A stretch of 63,031 bases of DNA. Origin: Enterobacter mori LMG 25706. GTDB lineage: Bacteria > Pseudomonadota > Gammaproteobacteria > Enterobacterales > Enterobacteriaceae. Below are positions 46,429 to 58,923 of this stretch, piece by piece. Positions within the stretch are counted from its first letter, which is position 1; each line of letters opens with the position of its first letter. The stretch spans positions 685,561 through 748,591 of the forward strand of contig NZ_GL890775.1 of the NCBI RefSeq assembly GCF_000211415.1, in the 5' to 3' direction. The notes under the pieces are model-generated. The model made no database searches and was not told the origin of the DNA. It saw only the letters and a program-made list of their open reading frames with translations. The position numbers and the translations under genes are program-made.

Positions 46429-49400
46429 TGATTGAACGCGGTAAATTTCGCTCACTAACGCTGATTAACTGGAACGGCTTCTTCGCCCGAACCTTCGATC
46501 TGGATGAGCTGGTTACGACGCTCTCCGGCGGTAACGGTGCGGGTAAATCCACCACCATGGCGGCATTTGTGACGGCGCTGATCCCCGATCTCACGCTGCT
46601 GCACTTCCGTAACACCACCGAAGCGGGCGCGACAAGCGGCTCTCGTGATAAGGGTCTGCACGGTAAGCTGAAGGCCGGTGTCTGTTATTCGGTGCTGGAC
46701 GTGATCAACTCTCGTCACCAGCGCGTGGTGGTGGGCGTGCGTCTGCAGCAGGTTGCCGGTCGCGACCGTAAAGTGGATATCAAACCGTTCGCCATCCAGG
46801 GGCTGCCAACATCCGTGCAGCCGACGGCGCTGCTGACGGAAACGCTGAACGAACGTCAGGCGCGCGTGCTGACGCTGCAGGAGCTGAAAGACAAACTCGA
46901 AACTATCGAAGGTGTGCAGTTCAAGCAGTTCAACTCCATTACCGACTACCACTCCCTGATGTTCGATCTGGGCGTGGTGGCGCGTCGTCTGCGCACGGCA
47001 TCAGACCGTAGCAAATACTACCGTCTGATCGAAGCGTCCCTGTACGGCGGTATCTCCAGCGCCATTACCCGCTCCCTACGCGACTACCTGCTGCCGGAAA
47101 ACAGCGGCGTGCGTAAAGCCTTCCAGGATATGGAAGCCGCGCTGCGTGAGAACCGCATGACGCTGGAAGCCATTCGCGTGACCCAGTCTGACCGCGACCT
47201 GTTTAAACACCTTATCAGCGAAGCCACCAACTATGTGGCCGCAGACTATATGCGTCACGCCAACGAGCGCCGCATTCATCTCGATCAGGCATTAGAGTAC
47301 CGCCGCGAGCTGTTTACCTCGCGTAAGCAGCTGGTGGCCGAGCAGTATAAGCACGTCGAAATGGCGCGCGAGCTGGGTGAGCACAACGGTGCCGAAGGTG
47401 ACCTGGAAGCGGATTATCAGGCCGCCAGCGATCACCTCAACCTGGTGCAGACCGCGCTGCGTCAGCAGGAAAAAATCGAGCGTTATGAAGCGGACCTCGA
47501 TGAGCTGCAAATTCGCCTCGAAGAGCAAAACGAAGTGGTGGCCGAAGCCGCCGACATGCAGGAAGAGAACGAAGCCCGCGCCGAAGCCGCCGAGCTGGAA
47601 GTGGATGAGCTGAAAAGCCAGCTCGCCGATTACCAGCAGGCGCTGGACGTGCAGCAGACGCGTGCTATTCAGTACACTCAGGCCCTGCAGGCGTTACAGC
47701 GTGCCAAAGAGCTGTGTCATCTGCCTGACTTAACGCCAGAAAGCGCCGACGAATGGCTGGATACCTTCCAGGCCAAAGAGCAGGAAGCCACTGAGAAACT
47801 CCTGTCACTCGATCAGAAAATGAGCGTCGCGCAAACGGCGCACAGCCAGTTTGAGCAGGCTTACCAGCTGGTCGTGGCGATTAACGGCCCGCTGGCGCGT
47901 AATGAAGCCTGGGACGTCGCCCGTGAACTGCTGCGTGACGGGGTGAACCAGCGCCATCTGGCCGAGCAGGTTCAGCCGCTGCGTATGCGTCTCAACGAGC
48001 TGGAACAGCGTCTGCGCGAGCAGCAGGAAGCCGAGCGTCTGCTGGCGGAATTCTGCAAGCGTCAGGGGAAAAATTACGATTTCGACGAGCTTGAGGCTCT
48101 GCATCAGGAGCTTGAAGCGCGTATTGCGGCACTTTCAGACAGTGTCTCTAACGCCAGCGAACAGCGTATGACGCTGCGCCAGGAGATGGAGCAGCTTCAG
48201 TCCCGCTCGCAAAAACTGTTGCAGCGTGCGCCGGTCTGGCTGGCAGCTCAAAGCAGCCTGAGCCAGCTCAGCGAACAGTGCGGCGAGCAGTTTGAATCCA
48301 GTCAGGAAGTGACCGAATACCTGCAGCAGCTGCTGGAGCGCGAGCGCGAAGCGATTGTTGAGCGTGATGAAGTTGGCGCCCGCAAGCGTGAAGTCGACGA
48401 CGAAATTGAACGCTTAAGCCAGCCGGGCGGTGCGGAAGATCCGCGTCTCAATACGCTGGCAGAGCGGTTTGGCGGCTTACTGCTGTCCGAAATTTACGAC
48501 GATGTTGGTCTGGACGATGCGCCGTATTTCTCCGCGCTGTATGGTCCGTCGCGTAATGCAATTGTCGTCCCGGATCTGTCGCTGATTTCTGAGCAGCTGG
48601 CAGGACTGGAAGATTGCCCGGAAGATCTCTACCTGATCGAAGGGGATCCGCAGTCGTTTGATGACAGCGTATTCAGCGTCGACGAGCTGGAAAAAGCGGT
48701 GGTGGTGAAAATCGCCGACCGGCAGTGGCGCTATTCCCGCTTCCCGGAACTGCCGCTATTTGGCCGTGCCGCGCGTGAAAACCGTATTGAAAGCCTGCAC
48801 GCCGAGCGTGAAACGCTCTCCGAACGCTTTGCGACGCTGTCGTTTGACGTTCAGAAAACCCAGCGTTTGCACCAGGCATTCAGCCGCTTTATCGGAAGCC
48901 ATCTTGCCGTGGCCTTTGACGCGGATCCGGAAGCTGAGATTCGCAAGCTCAATACTCGCCGTGGTGAACTTGAGCGCGCGATTGCCAATCATGAAAGTGA
49001 CAACCAGCAGAGCCGCGTCCAGTTTGAACAGGCGAAAGAGGGCGTCGCCGCCCTTAACCGCATCCTGCCGCGCCTGAATCTGCTGGCTGATGACACGCTG
49101 GCTGACCGCGTAGATGAAATCCAGGAACGTCTGGATGAAGCGCAGGAAGCCGCGCGTTTTGTGCAGCAGCACGGTAATCAGCTGGCGAAGCTGGAGCCGG
49201 TCATCTCCGTTCTTCAAAGCGACCCGGAGCAGTTCGAGCAGTTAAAAGAAGATTACGCCTGGTCACAGCAGGTGCAGCGCGAAGCGCGTCAGCAGGCGTT
49301 TGCCCTGACGGAAGTCGTACAGCGTCGCGCCCACTTCGGCTACTCCGATTCAGCAGAAATGCTGAGCGGAAACAGCGATCTGAATGAAAAGCTGCGTCAG

Positions 49401-50876
49401 CGCCTGGAGCAGGCTGAAGCCGAGCGTACTCGCGCTCGTGAAGCCATGCGTACGCATGCCGCACAGCTGAGCCAGTACAGTCAGGTCATGGCCTCGCTGA
49501 AAAGCTCCTTCGATACCAAGAAAGAGCTGTTGAACGATCTACACAAAGAGCTGCAGGATATTGGCGTGCGTGCCGACAGCGGTGCGGAAGAACGTGCGCG
49601 CATTCGTCGCGATGAACTGCACAGCCAGCTCAGCAACAACCGCGCGCGCCGCAACCAGCTGGAAAAAGCGCTGACCTTCTGCGAAGCGGAAATGGACAAT
49701 CTGACGCGTCGCCTGCGCAAGCTGGAGCGTGACTATCACGAAATGCGCGAGCAGGTCGTGACTGCGAAGGCGGGCTGGTGCGCGGTGATGCGCATGGTGA
49801 AAGACAATAACGTTGAGCGTCGACTACACCGTCGCGAGCTGGCCTATCTTTCCGGGGACGAATTGCGCTCCATGTCGGATAAAGCGTTGGGTGCGCTGCG
49901 TCTGGCGGTGGCGGATAACGAACACCTGCGTGATGTGTTGCGCATGTCGGAAGATCCGAAGCGTCCAGAGCGCAAAATCCAGTTCTTCGTGGCCGTTTAT
50001 CAGCATCTGCGCGAACGTATTCGTCAGGACATCATCCGTACCGACGATCCGGTCGAAGCCATCGAACAGATGGAAATCGAGCTGGGTCGCCTGACGGAAG
50101 AGTTGACCTCCCGCGAGCAGAAGCTGGCTATCAGCTCCCGCAGCGTGGCGAACATCATCCGTAAGACCATTCAGCGTGAGCAGAACCGTATCCGCCAGCT
50201 CAACCAGGGCCTGCAGAGCGTGTCGTTTGGCCAGGTTAACAGCGTACGTCTGAACGTGAACGTGCGTGAGGCTCACTCTACGCTGCTGGACGTGCTGTCT
50301 GAACAACACGAACAGCACCAGGATCTGTTCAATAGCACCCGTCTGACCTTCTCTGAAGCGCTGGCGAAGCTGTATCAGCGCCTGAACCCGCAGATCGATA
50401 TGGGCCAGCGTACGCCGCACACCATTGGTGAAGAGCTGCTGGCTTACCGTAACTATCTGGAGATGGAAGTTGAGGTTAACCGTGGCTCCGACGGCTGGCT
50501 GCGTGCTGAGTCTGGTGCGCTGTCGACGGGTGAGGCTATCGGTACCGGTATGTCGATTCTGGTGATGGTTGTCCAGAGTTGGGAAGATGAAGCGCGTCGC
50601 CTGCGCGGGAAAGACATCTCGCCATGTCGTTTGCTGTTCCTTGATGAAGCGGCGCGTCTTGATGCCCGTTCCATCGCCACGCTGTTTGAGCTTTGCGATC
50701 GCCTCGATATGCAGCTCATCATCGCGGCACCGGAGAACATCAGCCCGGAAAAAGGGACGACGTACAAACTGGTACGTAAAGTGTTCCAGAACAGCGAACA
50801 TGTTCACGTTGTCGGGTTACGCGGTTTTGCACCGCAACCACCTGAGTCTTTACCGGGTACGGCAGACGCCTCCTGA
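46428..50876 (+). CDS. mukB: SMC-like condensin ATPase MukB
   Basis: Chromosome-organising SMC relative that extrudes or holds DNA loops and partners topoisomerase IV and ACP. Length 1482 against 1486 in E. coli. The head has Walker [10 protein letters not shown] at residues 34-42, then long coiled coils (Glu/Gln/Leu-rich, about 290-650 and 780-1110), a hinge near 650-780, and the C-terminal head with the signature [12 protein letters not shown] near 1365 and Walker [13 protein letters not shown] near 1400. A strong terminator follows. Confidence 0.98.
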   Translation: MIERGKFRSLTLINWNGFFARTFDLDELVTTLSGGNGAGKSTTMAAFVTALIPDLTLLHFRNTTEAGATSGSRDKGLHGKLKAGVCYSVLDVINSRHQRVVVGVRLQQVAGRDRKVDIKPFAIQGLPTSVQPTALLTETLNERQARVLTLQELKDKLETIEGVQFKQFNSITDYHSLMFDLGVVARRLRTASDRSKYYRLIEASLYGGISSAITRSLRDYLLPENSGVRKAFQDMEAALRENRMTLEAIRVTQSDRDLFKHLISEATNYVAADYMRHANERRIHLDQALEYRRELFTSRKQLVAEQYKHVEMARELGEHNGAEGDLEADYQAASDHLNLVQTALRQQEKIERYEADLDELQIRLEEQNEVVAEAADMQEENEARAEAAELEVDELKSQLADYQQALDVQQTRAIQYTQALQALQRAKELCHLPDLTPESADEWLDTFQAKEQEATEKLLSLDQKMSVAQTAHSQFEQAYQLVVAINGPLARNEAWDVARELLRDGVNQRHLAEQVQPLRMRLNELEQRLREQQEAERLLAEFCKRQGKNYDFDELEALHQELEARIAALSDSVSNASEQRMTLRQEMEQLQSRSQKLLQRAPVWLAAQSSLSQLSEQCGEQFESSQEVTEYLQQLLEREREAIVERDEVGARKREVDDEIERLSQPGGAEDPRLNTLAERFGGLLLSEIYDDVGLDDAPYFSALYGPSRNAIVVPDLSLISEQLAGLEDCPEDLYLIEGDPQSFDDSVFSVDELEKAVVVKIADRQWRYSRFPELPLFGRAARENRIESLHAERETLSERFATLSFDVQKTQRLHQAFSRFIGSHLAVAFDADPEAEIRKLNTRRGELERAIANHESDNQQSRVQFEQAKEGVAALNRILPRLNLLADDTLADRVDEIQERLDEAQEAARFVQQHGNQLAKLEPVISVLQSDPEQFEQLKEDYAWSQQVQREARQQAFALTEVVQRRAHFGYSDSAEMLSGNSDLNEKLRQRLEQAEAERTRAREAMRTHAAQLSQYSQVMASLKSSFDTKKELLNDLHKELQDIGVRADSGAEERARIRRDELHSQLSNNRARRNQLEKALTFCEAEMDNLTRRLRKLERDYHEMREQVVTAKAGWCAVMRMVKDNNVERRLHRRELAYLSGDELRSMSDKALGALRLAVADNEHLRDVLRMSEDPKRPERKIQFFVAVYQHLRERIRQDIIRTDDPVEAIEQMEIELGRLTEELTSREQKLAISSRSVANIIRKTIQREQNRIRQLNQGLQSVSFGQVNSVRLNVNVREAHSTLLDVLSEQHEQHQDLFNSTRLTFSEALAKLYQRLNPQIDMGQRTPHTIGEELLAYRNYLEMEVEVNRGSDGWLRAESGALSTGEAIGTGMSILVMVVQSWEDEARRLRGKDISPCRLLFLDEAARLDARSIATLFELCDRLDMQLIIAAPENISPEKGTTYKLVRKVFQNSEHVHVVGLRGFAPQPPESLPGTADAS

Positions 50877-50894
50877 GGTGTTTTGTTACAAAGC

Positions 50895-50920
50895 GCGGCG
50901 CAGTAGCGCCGCTTTTTTTT
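50895..50920 (+). terminator. cmoM-mukFEB terminator
   Basis: GCGGCGC pairs with GCGCCGC around AGTA and is followed by eight Ts. Confidence 0.92.
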
Positions 50921-51053
50921 ACTCTTAGCTTGTGCTTACGGCTGCGTTATCTTTAAACTTCTTTACATAAGGTAAGCCAACAGCATGTGTGCCTACCTAT
51001 AATGAAAGAAAGCCCCAATGTGATGGGCGTGTCGTGAAAACAGGGGGCAAGGG

Positions 51054-52877
51054 ATGTTGCTAAAGAAAAATCGTGGTCGTCAGCTGTCAGCGCTGAGTTT
51101 GTGTCTGGCAGTGATGTTTGCTCCACTGTTTACCGCGCAGGCTGATGAGCCTGAGGTTGTACCGACTGACAGCTCTGCAACGATGGGCGCTCAGCCGACA
51201 TCGTTGTCGCAGCCGCTGGAGCAGTCGCCAGCAACGGCCATTATGGCCGGTATTACGCCGTTACCTGAAGGTATCGACACAGAGTCTGTTCGTCAGCAGC
51301 TGCAGTCCGGGCTGCCATCAGGATATACGCCTGCTTATCTCAATCAGCTCACGCTGCTCTATGCCGCGCGTGATATGAAACCGATGTGGGATAATCGTGA
51401 TGCGGTGCGTGCTTTCCAGCAGCAGCTGGCAGAAGTGGCCATCGCGGGCATTCAGCCGCAGTTTACGACCTGGGTTGAGCTGTTGACCGATCCAGCCGTG
51501 ACGGGGAAGGAGCGTGACGTGGTTCTCTCGGATGCCATGATGGGGTATCTCCAGTTTGTGGCGGGCATTCCGGTGAATGGCAATCGTTGGTTATACAGCG
51601 AAAAACCGTACAAACTGGCGACGCCAGCCCTGTCGGTCATAAACCAATGGCAACTGTCACTGGATAATGGCGACCTGCCGCGCTTTATCGCAAGCCTTGC
51701 GCCTGCACATCCGCAATACGCCACAATGCATCAGTCGCTGCTTGAACTGGTTACGGATTCGCGCCCGTGGCCGCAACTCCGAGCGGCGGCCACGCTGCGT
51801 CCGGGGCAGTGGAGCAGTGATGTTCCCGCACTGCGCGAAATTCTCAAACGTTCCGGCATTCTGGATAATGGGCCAAAAATTGCGCTTCCTGGCGATGACG
51901 GTCAAAGCGTGGCGGTGAGCCCGTCGGCACCGGTAAAAGAGACCAGCGCAGCTCCGCTAAGCTCGAAGCCAGCCGCGTATGATCGCGAGCTGGTTGCAGC
52001 AGTTAAGCAGTTCCAGGCTATTCAGGGGCTGGGTGCCGATGGCGTAATTGGTCCGTCAACGCGCGACTGGCTGAATGTTTCTCCGGCACAACGGGCGGGT
52101 GTACTGGCGCTGAATATCCAGCGTTTGCGCTTGCTGCCAGGCACGCTGTCTACCGGCATCATGGTAAATATACCGGCGTATTCGCTGGTCTATTACCAGA
52201 ACGGGAGTGAAGTGCTGGCTTCGCGTGTGATTGTCGGGCGTCCCGATCGTAAAACGCCAATGATGAGCAGCGCGCTGAATAACGTGGTGGTTAACCCGCC
52301 GTGGAACGTCCCGCCGACGCTGGCTCGTAAGGATATCCTGCCTAAGGTCTGGAACGATCCAGGATATCTGGAGCGCCACGGGTATACCGTGATGCGTGGA
52401 TGGAACAGTAAAGAGGCGATAGATCCCTGGATGGTTGACTGGTCAACGATAACGGCGTCGAATTTACCGTTCCGCTTCCAGCAGGCTCCGGGCGCCCATA
52501 ACTCGCTGGGGCGCTATAAATTCAACATGCCAAGTTCAGATGCAATCTATCTGCATGATACGCCGAACCACAACCTGTTCCAGAAGGATACGCGCGCGCT
52601 CAGTTCGGGTTGCGTCCGTGTGAATAAGGCCTCCGAGCTGGCGAATATGCTGCTGCAGGATGCGGGCTGGAACGATACGCGGATTTCAGATGCGTTGAAA
52701 CAAGGTGATACCCGTTACGTTAATATTCGACACAACATTCCGGTCAATCTTTACTATCTGACGGCGTTTGTCGGCGAGGACGGGCGCACCCAGTACCGTA
52801 CAGATATTTACAATTATGATCTCACCGCGCGATCCGGCGCACAAATTTTGCCAAAAGCTGAACAATTAATCAGGTAA
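51054..52877 (+). CDS. ldtD: L,D-transpeptidase LdtD
   Basis: Periplasmic enzyme (YcbB) that forms 3-3 crosslinks in peptidoglycan and can give beta-lactam tolerance. Length 607 against 615 in E. coli. A basic N-terminal signal segment ends near TAQA (about residue 30). A peptidoglycan-binding helix block ([20 protein letters not shown]) lies near 322-341, and the YkuD catalytic domain has [12 protein letters not shown] and the nucleophile Cys520 in SSGCVRV. A perfect TATAAT at 50998-51003 lies 50 bases ahead of the start and is a candidate -10. Confidence 0.96.
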   Translation: MLLKKNRGRQLSALSLCLAVMFAPLFTAQADEPEVVPTDSSATMGAQPTSLSQPLEQSPATAIMAGITPLPEGIDTESVRQQLQSGLPSGYTPAYLNQLTLLYAARDMKPMWDNRDAVRAFQQQLAEVAIAGIQPQFTTWVELLTDPAVTGKERDVVLSDAMMGYLQFVAGIPVNGNRWLYSEKPYKLATPALSVINQWQLSLDNGDLPRFIASLAPAHPQYATMHQSLLELVTDSRPWPQLRAAATLRPGQWSSDVPALREILKRSGILDNGPKIALPGDDGQSVAVSPSAPVKETSAAPLSSKPAAYDRELVAAVKQFQAIQGLGADGVIGPSTRDWLNVSPAQRAGVLALNIQRLRLLPGTLSTGIMVNIPAYSLVYYQNGSEVLASRVIVGRPDRKTPMMSSALNNVVVNPPWNVPPTLARKDILPKVWNDPGYLERHGYTVMRGWNSKEAIDPWMVDWSTITASNLPFRFQQAPGAHNSLGRYKFNMPSSDAIYLHDTPNHNLFQKDTRALSSGCVRVNKASELANMLLQDAGWNDTRISDALKQGDTRYVNIRHNIPVNLYYLTAFVGEDGRTQYRTDIYNYDLTARSGAQILPKAEQLIR

Positions 52878-53052
52878 ATGAAGTAGTTCGGGCAAATTGA
52901 TTGTCGTAAGTTATGGTGAATACGGGGCGATCTGGCTGTAAGCCGCGTATTCACTGGGGTTGGGCGCCTTGACGTAAGCCATTTTGACAGTTAAGGTGCC
53001 CTTCGTGCGCTAAGCATATTTACGATTTCATTGACCTGTAGACCTGATTATC

Positions 53053-53604
53053 ATGGACAAATTTGACGCTAATCGCCGCAAATTGCTGGCGTTAGGTGGT
53101 GTTGCGCTCGGCGCTGCGGCCATCCTTCCGACGCCAGCATTTGCCACCCTCTCGACACCACGTCCGCGTATTTTAACGCTCAACAATCTTCATACCGGTG
53201 AGTCGCTTAAAGCGGAGTTTTTCGATGGCAGAGGCTATATTCAGGATGAATTAGCAAGACTTAACCATTTTTTCCGTGATTTCCGCGCGAATAAAATAAA
53301 AGCCATCGATCCAGGACTGTTTGATCAGATTTTCCGCCTTCAGGGCCTGCTGGGAACCAGCAAGCCGGTGCAGCTCATTTCAGGATACCGTTCACTCGAT
53401 ACCAACAATGAACTGCGCGCCCACAGCCGTGGGGTAGCGAAAAAAAGCTATCACACCAAAGGGCAGGCAATGGATTTCCACATTGAAGGCGTTTCGTTAG
53501 CCAATATTCGCAAAGCCGCGTTATCTATGCGCGCAGGTGGTGTAGGATACTACCCACGTAGCAACTTTGTGCATATTGATACCGGGCCGGTTCGGCACTG
53601 GTAA
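53053..53604 (+). CDS. mepK: Murein DD-endopeptidase MepK
   Basis: M15-fold zinc endopeptidase (YcbK) that cleaves peptidoglycan crosslinks, with preference for 3-3 links in E. coli. At 183 residues it is one longer than E. coli. The N terminus is a Tat signal with [10 protein letters not shown] at residues 7-16. Zinc ligands are visible in [12 protein letters not shown] and FVHIDTG. Placed after ldtD, which makes the 3-3 bonds. Confidence 0.95.
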   Translation: MDKFDANRRKLLALGGVALGAAAILPTPAFATLSTPRPRILTLNNLHTGESLKAEFFDGRGYIQDELARLNHFFRDFRANKIKAIDPGLFDQIFRLQGLLGTSKPVQLISGYRSLDTNNELRAHSRGVAKKSYHTKGQAMDFHIEGVSLANIRKAALSMRAGGVGYYPRSNFVHIDTGPVRHW

Positions 53605-53624
53605 TAACGAAACACAGGAGCAGT

Positions 53625-54272
53625 ATGAACTATCGTATTATTCCGGTTACCGCGTTCTCCCAGAACTGTTCATTGATCTGGTGCGAGCAAACTAAACTGG
53701 CCGCGCTTGTCGATCCCGGCGGTGACGCTGAGAAAATCAAGCAGGAAGTTGCAGCAAGCGGCGTTACGCTGATGCAGATTTTGCTCACTCATGGTCATCT
53801 TGACCATGTGGGTGCTGCGGCTGAACTGGCTGAACACTACGGTGTGCCGGTGATCGGCCCGGAAAAAGAAGATGAGTTCTGGCTGCAGGGGTTACCCGCC
53901 CAAAGCCGCATGTTTGGCCTTGATGAGTGTCTGCCATTGACGCCCGATCGTTGGTTAAACGAAGGAGATCGCGTTACCGTAGGGAATGTGACTTTACAGG
54001 TGTTGCATTGTCCTGGGCATACGCCAGGCCATATCGTCTTCTTTGATGACCAGTCACGTCTGCTGATTTCCGGCGATGTTATTTTCAAAGGTGGCGTAGG
54101 ACGCAGCGATTTCCCGCGCGGCGATCACGGTCAGCTGATTCAGTCGATTAAACAAAAGTTATTGCCGCTGGGTGATGACGTCACGTTTATCGCAGGACAC
54201 GGTCCGATATCGACGCTGGGCTATGAACGGCTCCATAACCCGTTCCTTCAGGACGAAATGCCTGTCTGGTAA
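53625..54272 (+). CDS. gloC: Type II glyoxalase GloC
   Basis: Metallo-beta-lactamase-fold hydrolase (YcbL) acting on S-lactoylglutathione in methylglyoxal detoxification. Length 215 as in E. coli. The metal motif THGHLDHVG lies near residues 55-63; further ligands are in [16 protein letters not shown] and GHGP. It is 20 bases after mepK. Confidence 0.95.
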   Translation: MNYRIIPVTAFSQNCSLIWCEQTKLAALVDPGGDAEKIKQEVAASGVTLMQILLTHGHLDHVGAAAELAEHYGVPVIGPEKEDEFWLQGLPAQSRMFGLDECLPLTPDRWLNEGDRVTVGNVTLQVLHCPGHTPGHIVFFDDQSRLLISGDVIFKGGVGRSDFPRGDHGQLIQSIKQKLLPLGDDVTFIAGHGPISTLGYERLHNPFLQDEMPVW

Positions 54273-54281
54273 CCCGAATAA

Positions 54282-54308
54282 AAAAAGCCTGCATAACGCA
54301 GGCTTTTT
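54282..54308. terminator. Bidirectional terminator between gloC and aspC
   Basis: AAAAAGCCTGC and GCAGGCTTTTT form an 11-base perfect stem with a five-base loop and A/T tracts on both sides. Confidence 0.92.
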
Positions 54309-54320
54309 TATGCGCGCAAC

Positions 54321-55511
54321 TTACAGTACGGCGACAATCGCTTCGCACAGTGGCGCCATGTTGTCAGGCGTCATGCCTGCAACGTTCACGCGGCCAGACG
54401 CTACGGCGTACACGCCATACTCTTCACGCAAACGCAGAACCTGCTCTTTGGTCAGGCCGCTGAAAGAGAACATGCCGTTCTGTTTGATGATAAAGCTGAA
54501 GTCGCGGTCAGCGCCTTTCTCAGCCAGCGTGTTCACGAACAGCAGGCGCATACGCTGAATGCGCTGGCGCATATCGTTCAGCTCTTGTTCCCAGATCGCA
54601 CGCAGGGCATCGTTGCTCAGGATGGTGGCAACAACAGACGCACCGTGTGCCGGTGGGTTAGAGTAGTTGGCACGGATCACGGACTTCATCTGGCTGAACG
54701 CACGATCGACGGTCTCTTCGTTTGCCGCGACCAGCGTACAGGCACCTACGCGCTCATTGTACAGGCCGAAGTTCTTGGAATAGGAACCCGCCACGATCAG
54801 TTCCTGATGCACGGCTGCGAACGCGCGCAGGCCTTCCGCATCTTCTTCCAGACCACGGGCAAAGCCCTGATAGGCGAAGTCAAACAGCGGCAGCCAGCCT
54901 TTCTCCACGGACAACTTAGCCAGGTGTTCCCACTGCTCCAGCGTCGGGTCGATACCGGTTGGGTTATGGCAGCAACCGTGGAACAGCACCACGTCACCTG
55001 CCTGCGCTTCGCTCAGGCTTGCCAGCAGGCCGTCAAAGTCGAGAGAGTGATTTGCCGCGTCGTAGTAAGCATATTCACGTACTTCCAGACCCGCAGAGTT
55101 AAAGACGCTCTTGTGGTTTGGCCAGCTTGGGTTGCTCACCCATACGCGCTTAACAGAGGTATTTTTCGCCAGGAAATCCGCCGCAACGCGCAGCGCGCCG
55201 GTACCGCCAGGGGTTTGTGCTGTGCGAGCGCGTTTGCTGCTCACAATTTCGCTGCCTTTACCGAACAGCAGCTCCTGGGTGCAGCGACCAAATTCAGGGA
55301 TACCATCAATACCGAGGTAGTTTTTGGTGGTTTCGTTTTCCAGCAGATACTGTTCAGCTTTTTTAACGCTGGTCAGGACCGGGGTTTTGCCGGTTTCATC
55401 TTTATATACACCAATACCCAGGTTGATTTTGCCAGGGCGGTCGTCGGCACGAAACAGATCGGCCAGGCCCAGAATAGGGTCGGCAGGAGCGGCGGTAATG
55501 TTCTCAAACAT
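54321..55511 (-). CDS. aspC: Aspartate aminotransferase
   Basis: PLP enzyme interconverting aspartate and oxaloacetate with glutamate. Length 396 as in E. coli. The PLP lysine is Lys246 in [20 protein letters not shown] near 180-190 and the substrate Arg in SGRVNVAGM near the C terminus are intact. It lies between gloC and ompF as in E. coli, ending at a shared terminator. Confidence 0.98.
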   Translation of the reverse strand: MFENITAAPADPILGLADLFRADDRPGKINLGIGVYKDETGKTPVLTSVKKAEQYLLENETTKNYLGIDGIPEFGRCTQELLFGKGSEIVSSKRARTAQTPGGTGALRVAADFLAKNTSVKRVWVSNPSWPNHKSVFNSAGLEVREYAYYDAANHSLDFDGLLASLSEAQAGDVVLFHGCCHNPTGIDPTLEQWEHLAKLSVEKGWLPLFDFAYQGFARGLEEDAEGLRAFAAVHQELIVAGSYSKNFGLYNERVGACTLVAANEETVDRAFSQMKSVIRANYSNPPAHGASVVATILSNDALRAIWEQELNDMRQRIQRMRLLFVNTLAEKGADRDFSFIIKQNGMFSFSGLTKEQVLRLREEYGVYAVASGRVNVAGMTPDNMAPLCEAIVAVL

Positions 55512-55646
55512 GACGAAGTTCCATTGTGATTACAGAAGTGAAATCCGCTATCAGGTTAACGGTAGATTTACAAAATGCCAACCGTTTGCGACGAAAAGCG
55601 TGCGGCTTTTCAAAAGTCGCCATTATTTTCTGTCGGGCATAAAAAA

Positions 55647-55664
55647 ACAGGGCCGAAGCCCTGT
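55647..55664 (-). terminator. ompF terminator
   Basis: ACAGGGC and GCCCTGT pair around CGAA (UUCG on the minus strand), and a T run follows on the minus strand. Confidence 0.9.
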
Positions 55665-55695
55665 TCATTAAGCATATAACAACGTGGTGTACTGA

Positions 55696-56751
55696 TTAGA
55701 ACTGGTAAACCAGACCTACAGCAACGGTATCATCGTTATTGATGCCCAGTTTGTTGTCGTCTTTCAGCTGGTTGATCTGGTAGTCAACATAGGTGGACAT
55801 GTTTTTGTTGAAGTAGTAAGTCGCACCGATGTCGATGTAGTTGATGTAATCTTCATCACCCACGCCTTCTACGTCTTTCGCTTTAGATTTGTAGTAAGCG
55901 ATGGATGGACGCAGACCGAAGTCGAACTGGTACTGAGCAACAACAGAGAAGTCCTGAGTTTTGTTAGCGAAGCCGTTGTCCAGGCGAGCCGCGTTACGCA
56001 TTTCACCGTACAGCGCTGCCAGGTAAATGTTGTTCGCGTCGTATTTCAGACCGGTAGCCCATTGCTCAGCTTTATCGCCTTTGCCCCACTGCAGATTCTG
56101 CTGGGCATTGGTACGGTCAGCTGCGCCGTAAGCACCTACAACACCGAAACCGTCGAAATCGTAGCTAACAGAAGTTGCCCAGCCGTCGCCGTTGGAACGT
56201 GACGCATCGGTACGCTCGTTTTTGCCCAGGTACTGAACGCCAAAGTTCAGACCGTCAACCAGACCGAAGAAGCCGCTGTTACGGTAAGTCGCCAGACCAC
56301 CAGTACGGCCAGAGAAGAAGTTGTCGCTCACGCCGGTGTCGCCGCCGAACTCTGGCAGCATATCGGTGATGCCGATTGCATCATAAACCAGGCCATAGTT
56401 ACGACCGTAGTCGAAGGAGCCTGCGTCACCGAATTTCAGACCTGCGAATGCCAGACGGGTTTTGTTACCGGACTGTGCATCGGAGCCTTCAGAGTTGTTA
56501 CCCTGGAAGTTGTATTCCCACTGACCGTAACCAGCCAGCTGATCGTTGATCTGAGTTTCGCCTTTGAAGCCCAGACGCGCGTAAGTTTTGTCGCCATCGT
56601 TGCCGTCATTATCAGAGAAGTAATGCAGACCAACAGCTTTCCCGTAAAGATCTAATTTGTTGCCGTCTTTGTTATAGATTTCTGCAGCGTTTGCTGCACC
56701 GGCTACCAGCAGGGCAGGGATAACCACTGCCAGGATATTGCGCTTCATCAT
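55696..56751 (-). CDS. ompF: Outer-membrane porin OmpF
   Basis: General trimeric porin for small hydrophilic solutes and many beta-lactams. The 351 residues start with a signal peptide cleaved after ANA (residue 22) giving [10 protein letters not shown]. The constriction loop contains MLPEFGGDT, and the chain ends in VAVGLVYQF with the terminal Phe needed for assembly. It is shorter than E. coli OmpF (362), with changes in the exposed loops, matching the Enterobacter OmpF/Omp35 type. The position between aspC and asnS is that of ompF. Confidence 0.96.
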   Translation of the reverse strand: MMKRNILAVVIPALLVAGAANAAEIYNKDGNKLDLYGKAVGLHYFSDNDGNDGDKTYARLGFKGETQINDQLAGYGQWEYNFQGNNSEGSDAQSGNKTRLAFAGLKFGDAGSFDYGRNYGLVYDAIGITDMLPEFGGDTGVSDNFFSGRTGGLATYRNSGFFGLVDGLNFGVQYLGKNERTDASRSNGDGWATSVSYDFDGFGVVGAYGAADRTNAQQNLQWGKGDKAEQWATGLKYDANNIYLAALYGEMRNAARLDNGFANKTQDFSVVAQYQFDFGLRPSIAYYKSKAKDVEGVGDEDYINYIDIGATYYFNKNMSTYVDYQINQLKDDNKLGINNDDTVAVGLVYQF

Positions 56752-57356
56752 TATTTATTACCCTCATTGGTTTTTTTATGACACTCGCCACTGCCGTCAA
56801 TAAATTCTGTCAATAAATATTTCCGGAACTATTGATGAGAGTTAGGTGTCTTTATGTATCTGACAGGCATCTTTCCATTCATAGAACCGTTTCGCTAGCC
56901 TGAAAGTGCTACAATTTTCAAGATTGGGTAACAAAAAGAAATAATGTGTAACTAGATGTGTATTTTTGGGAACTTTGTGAACCATCTCAAATTTCAGAGA
57001 GACTTGGTTAATTAAGCGGCGGTTTCATTCCTATATATATGAATTGCTTATGTTTAATTTGGCTAAAGGCAATTCATATAAACAGCAGTTAAACAGCTCA
57101 CCTTTTCTTATGACCGCGAAAGGCCTTCTGGATGGCTGTGAAATTGAATAAAAAATATGCTATTGCTTGAGAATTAAATAAGCACAATAAGAATGCGGGA
57201 TATTTTTTATTCACAGATATTTCATGGAAACAACACGTAACAGCTAGTGCTTTTGACGGGGTTGTCTTTTAAAGAGGCTGACTTTGCACTGACATAAACT
57301 GACATTGCAGAATAAAATAATGGCCAGCATGTGCTGGCCATTATCATTGAGGCGGG
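56752..57356 (-). promoter_or_regulatory. ompF promoter, OmpR region and leader
   Basis: This 605-base gap holds no gene. Read on the minus strand, the stretch from about 56945 down to 56752 closely follows E. coli ompF: T-rich OmpR sites with TTTCTTTTTGTTACCC at 56930-56945 and TTGTAGCACTTTCA at about 56899-56912, a -10 AAAGAT at 56869-56874, and a leader of about 110 bases ending in GAGGGTAATAAATAATG, the region that the MicF RNA pairs with in E. coli. Further upstream (57000-57300) the DNA is AT-rich, fitting distal OmpR/IHF sites, and ends at the asnS terminator. Confidence 0.75.
57317..57346 (-). terminator. asnS terminator
   Basis: AATGGCCAGCA and TGCTGGCCATT pair across a two-base GT junction/loop region; on the minus strand an A/T-rich tail follows (ATTTTATTCTGC). 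Confidence 0.7.
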
Positions 57357-58757
57357 TTAGAAGCTTGCGTTACGCGGCGTACGTGGGAACGGAATCACAT
57401 CACGGACGTTCTGAACACCGGTTACGTAGGCAATCAGACGCTCGAAGCCCAGGCCGAAGCCTGAATGCGGAACAGTACCGTAACGGCGCAGGTCGCGATA
57501 CCAGCTGTAGTCAGCCGGGTTGAGACCCATCTCTTCCATACGGGCATCCAGGACGTCCAGACGCTCTTCACGCTGAGAACCCCCGATGATTTCACCGATG
57601 CCAGGTGCCAGGACATCCATTGCGGCAACGGTTTTACCGTCTTCGTTAAGGCGCATATAGAAGGCCTTAATGTCTTTCGGGTAGTTTTTCACGACAACCG
57701 GTGCTTTGAAGTGTTTCTCTGCCAGATAGCGTTCGTGCTCAGAAGAGAGATCCACGCCCCAGTAAACCGGGTTCTCGAACTTCTCACCGCACTTCTCGAG
57801 GATGGCAACCGCATCGGTGTAATCCACCTGCGCGAAGTCAGCGGATACAAAGCGCTCCAGACGGGCAATCGCGTCGTTATCCACGCGCTCAGCGAAGAAT
57901 TTCATGTCGTCTGCCCGTTCTTCCAGAACGGCTTTAAACACGTATTTCAGCATGGCTTCCGCCAGGCCTGCCACATCATTGAGATCGGCAAAGGCCACTT
58001 CTGGCTCCAGCATCCAGAATTCCGCCAGGTGGCGGCTGGTGTTGGAGTTTTCTGCGCGGAAGGTTGGGCCAAACGTGTAGATCTTAGACAGCGCACAGGC
58101 ATAGGTTTCACCGTTGAGCTGGCCGGATACCGTCAGGAAGGCTTCTTTACCAAAGAAGTCTTTGTCGTAATCCACTTTACCTTCCGGCGTACGCGGCAGG
58201 TTTTCCATATCCAGCGTAGAAACGCGGAACATCTCACCCGCACCTTCAGTGTCGGACGCGGTGATTAGCGGCGTGGATACCCAGAAGTAACCCTGCTCAT
58301 CGAAGAAACGATGCAGCGCCTGCGCCAGCGTGTGACGCACGCGGGCCACCGCACCGATCAGGTTGGTGCGTGGACGCAGGTGTGCCACTTCGCGAAGATA
58401 CTCAATGCTGTGGCGTTTTGCCGCCATCGGGTAGGTATCTGGATCTTCCACCCAGCCGGTGACTTCAATCGCCGAAGCCTGAATTTCGAAGCTCTGGCCC
58501 TGACCAGGCGATGCGACAACCACGCCGGTAACAATGACGGAGCAACCTGTGGTCAGGCGCAGAACGTCATCATTGTAATTGGGCAGAGAATTATTAATGA
58601 CGGCCTGTACAGGATCAAAGCAGGAACCGTCATAGACGGCGAGGAAGGAGATGCCAGCTTTAGAATCTCGGCGGGTACGCACCCATCCGCGCACGGTGAC
58701 TTCTTGGTCAACGGCGACACGGCCCTGGAGTACGTCGGCTACAGGCACAACGCTCAT
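57357..58757 (-). CDS. asnS: Asparagine-tRNA ligase
   Basis: Class IIb synthetase charging tRNA-Asn. Length 466 as in E. coli. The N-terminal OB anticodon-binding domain ([20 protein letters not shown]) precedes the catalytic core with [21 protein letters not shown] (motif 2) and [15 protein letters not shown] (motif 3). It is followed by ompF and preceded by pncB on the same strand. Confidence 0.98.
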   Translation of the reverse strand: MSVVPVADVLQGRVAVDQEVTVRGWVRTRRDSKAGISFLAVYDGSCFDPVQAVINNSLPNYNDDVLRLTTGCSVIVTGVVVASPGQGQSFEIQASAIEVTGWVEDPDTYPMAAKRHSIEYLREVAHLRPRTNLIGAVARVRHTLAQALHRFFDEQGYFWVSTPLITASDTEGAGEMFRVSTLDMENLPRTPEGKVDYDKDFFGKEAFLTVSGQLNGETYACALSKIYTFGPTFRAENSNTSRHLAEFWMLEPEVAFADLNDVAGLAEAMLKYVFKAVLEERADDMKFFAERVDNDAIARLERFVSADFAQVDYTDAVAILEKCGEKFENPVYWGVDLSSEHERYLAEKHFKAPVVVKNYPKDIKAFYMRLNEDGKTVAAMDVLAPGIGEIIGGSQREERLDVLDARMEEMGLNPADYSWYRDLRRYGTVPHSGFGLGFERLIAYVTGVQNVRDVIPFPRTPRNASF

Positions 58758-58896
58758 AATATTCTCTCTGTTAATTGTCGGAAATGATAAACACTTGTCC
58801 GCCCTTATGGGGGGATATCTATGTTACCTGGCATCCGCCATCAGACAAGCAGATTTCGCAGTCTTAAGAGAAGAAATAAGAAATAAATAAGAAGTG

Positions 58897-58915
58897 GGGA
58901 GCCTTTACGGCTCCC
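58897..58915 (-). terminator. Possible pncB terminator
   Basis: GGGAGCC pairs with GGCTCCC around TTTAC, eight bases past the pncB stop. The downstream minus-strand sequence is only partly T-rich. Confidence 0.55.
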
Positions 58916-58923
58916 GAATGCGG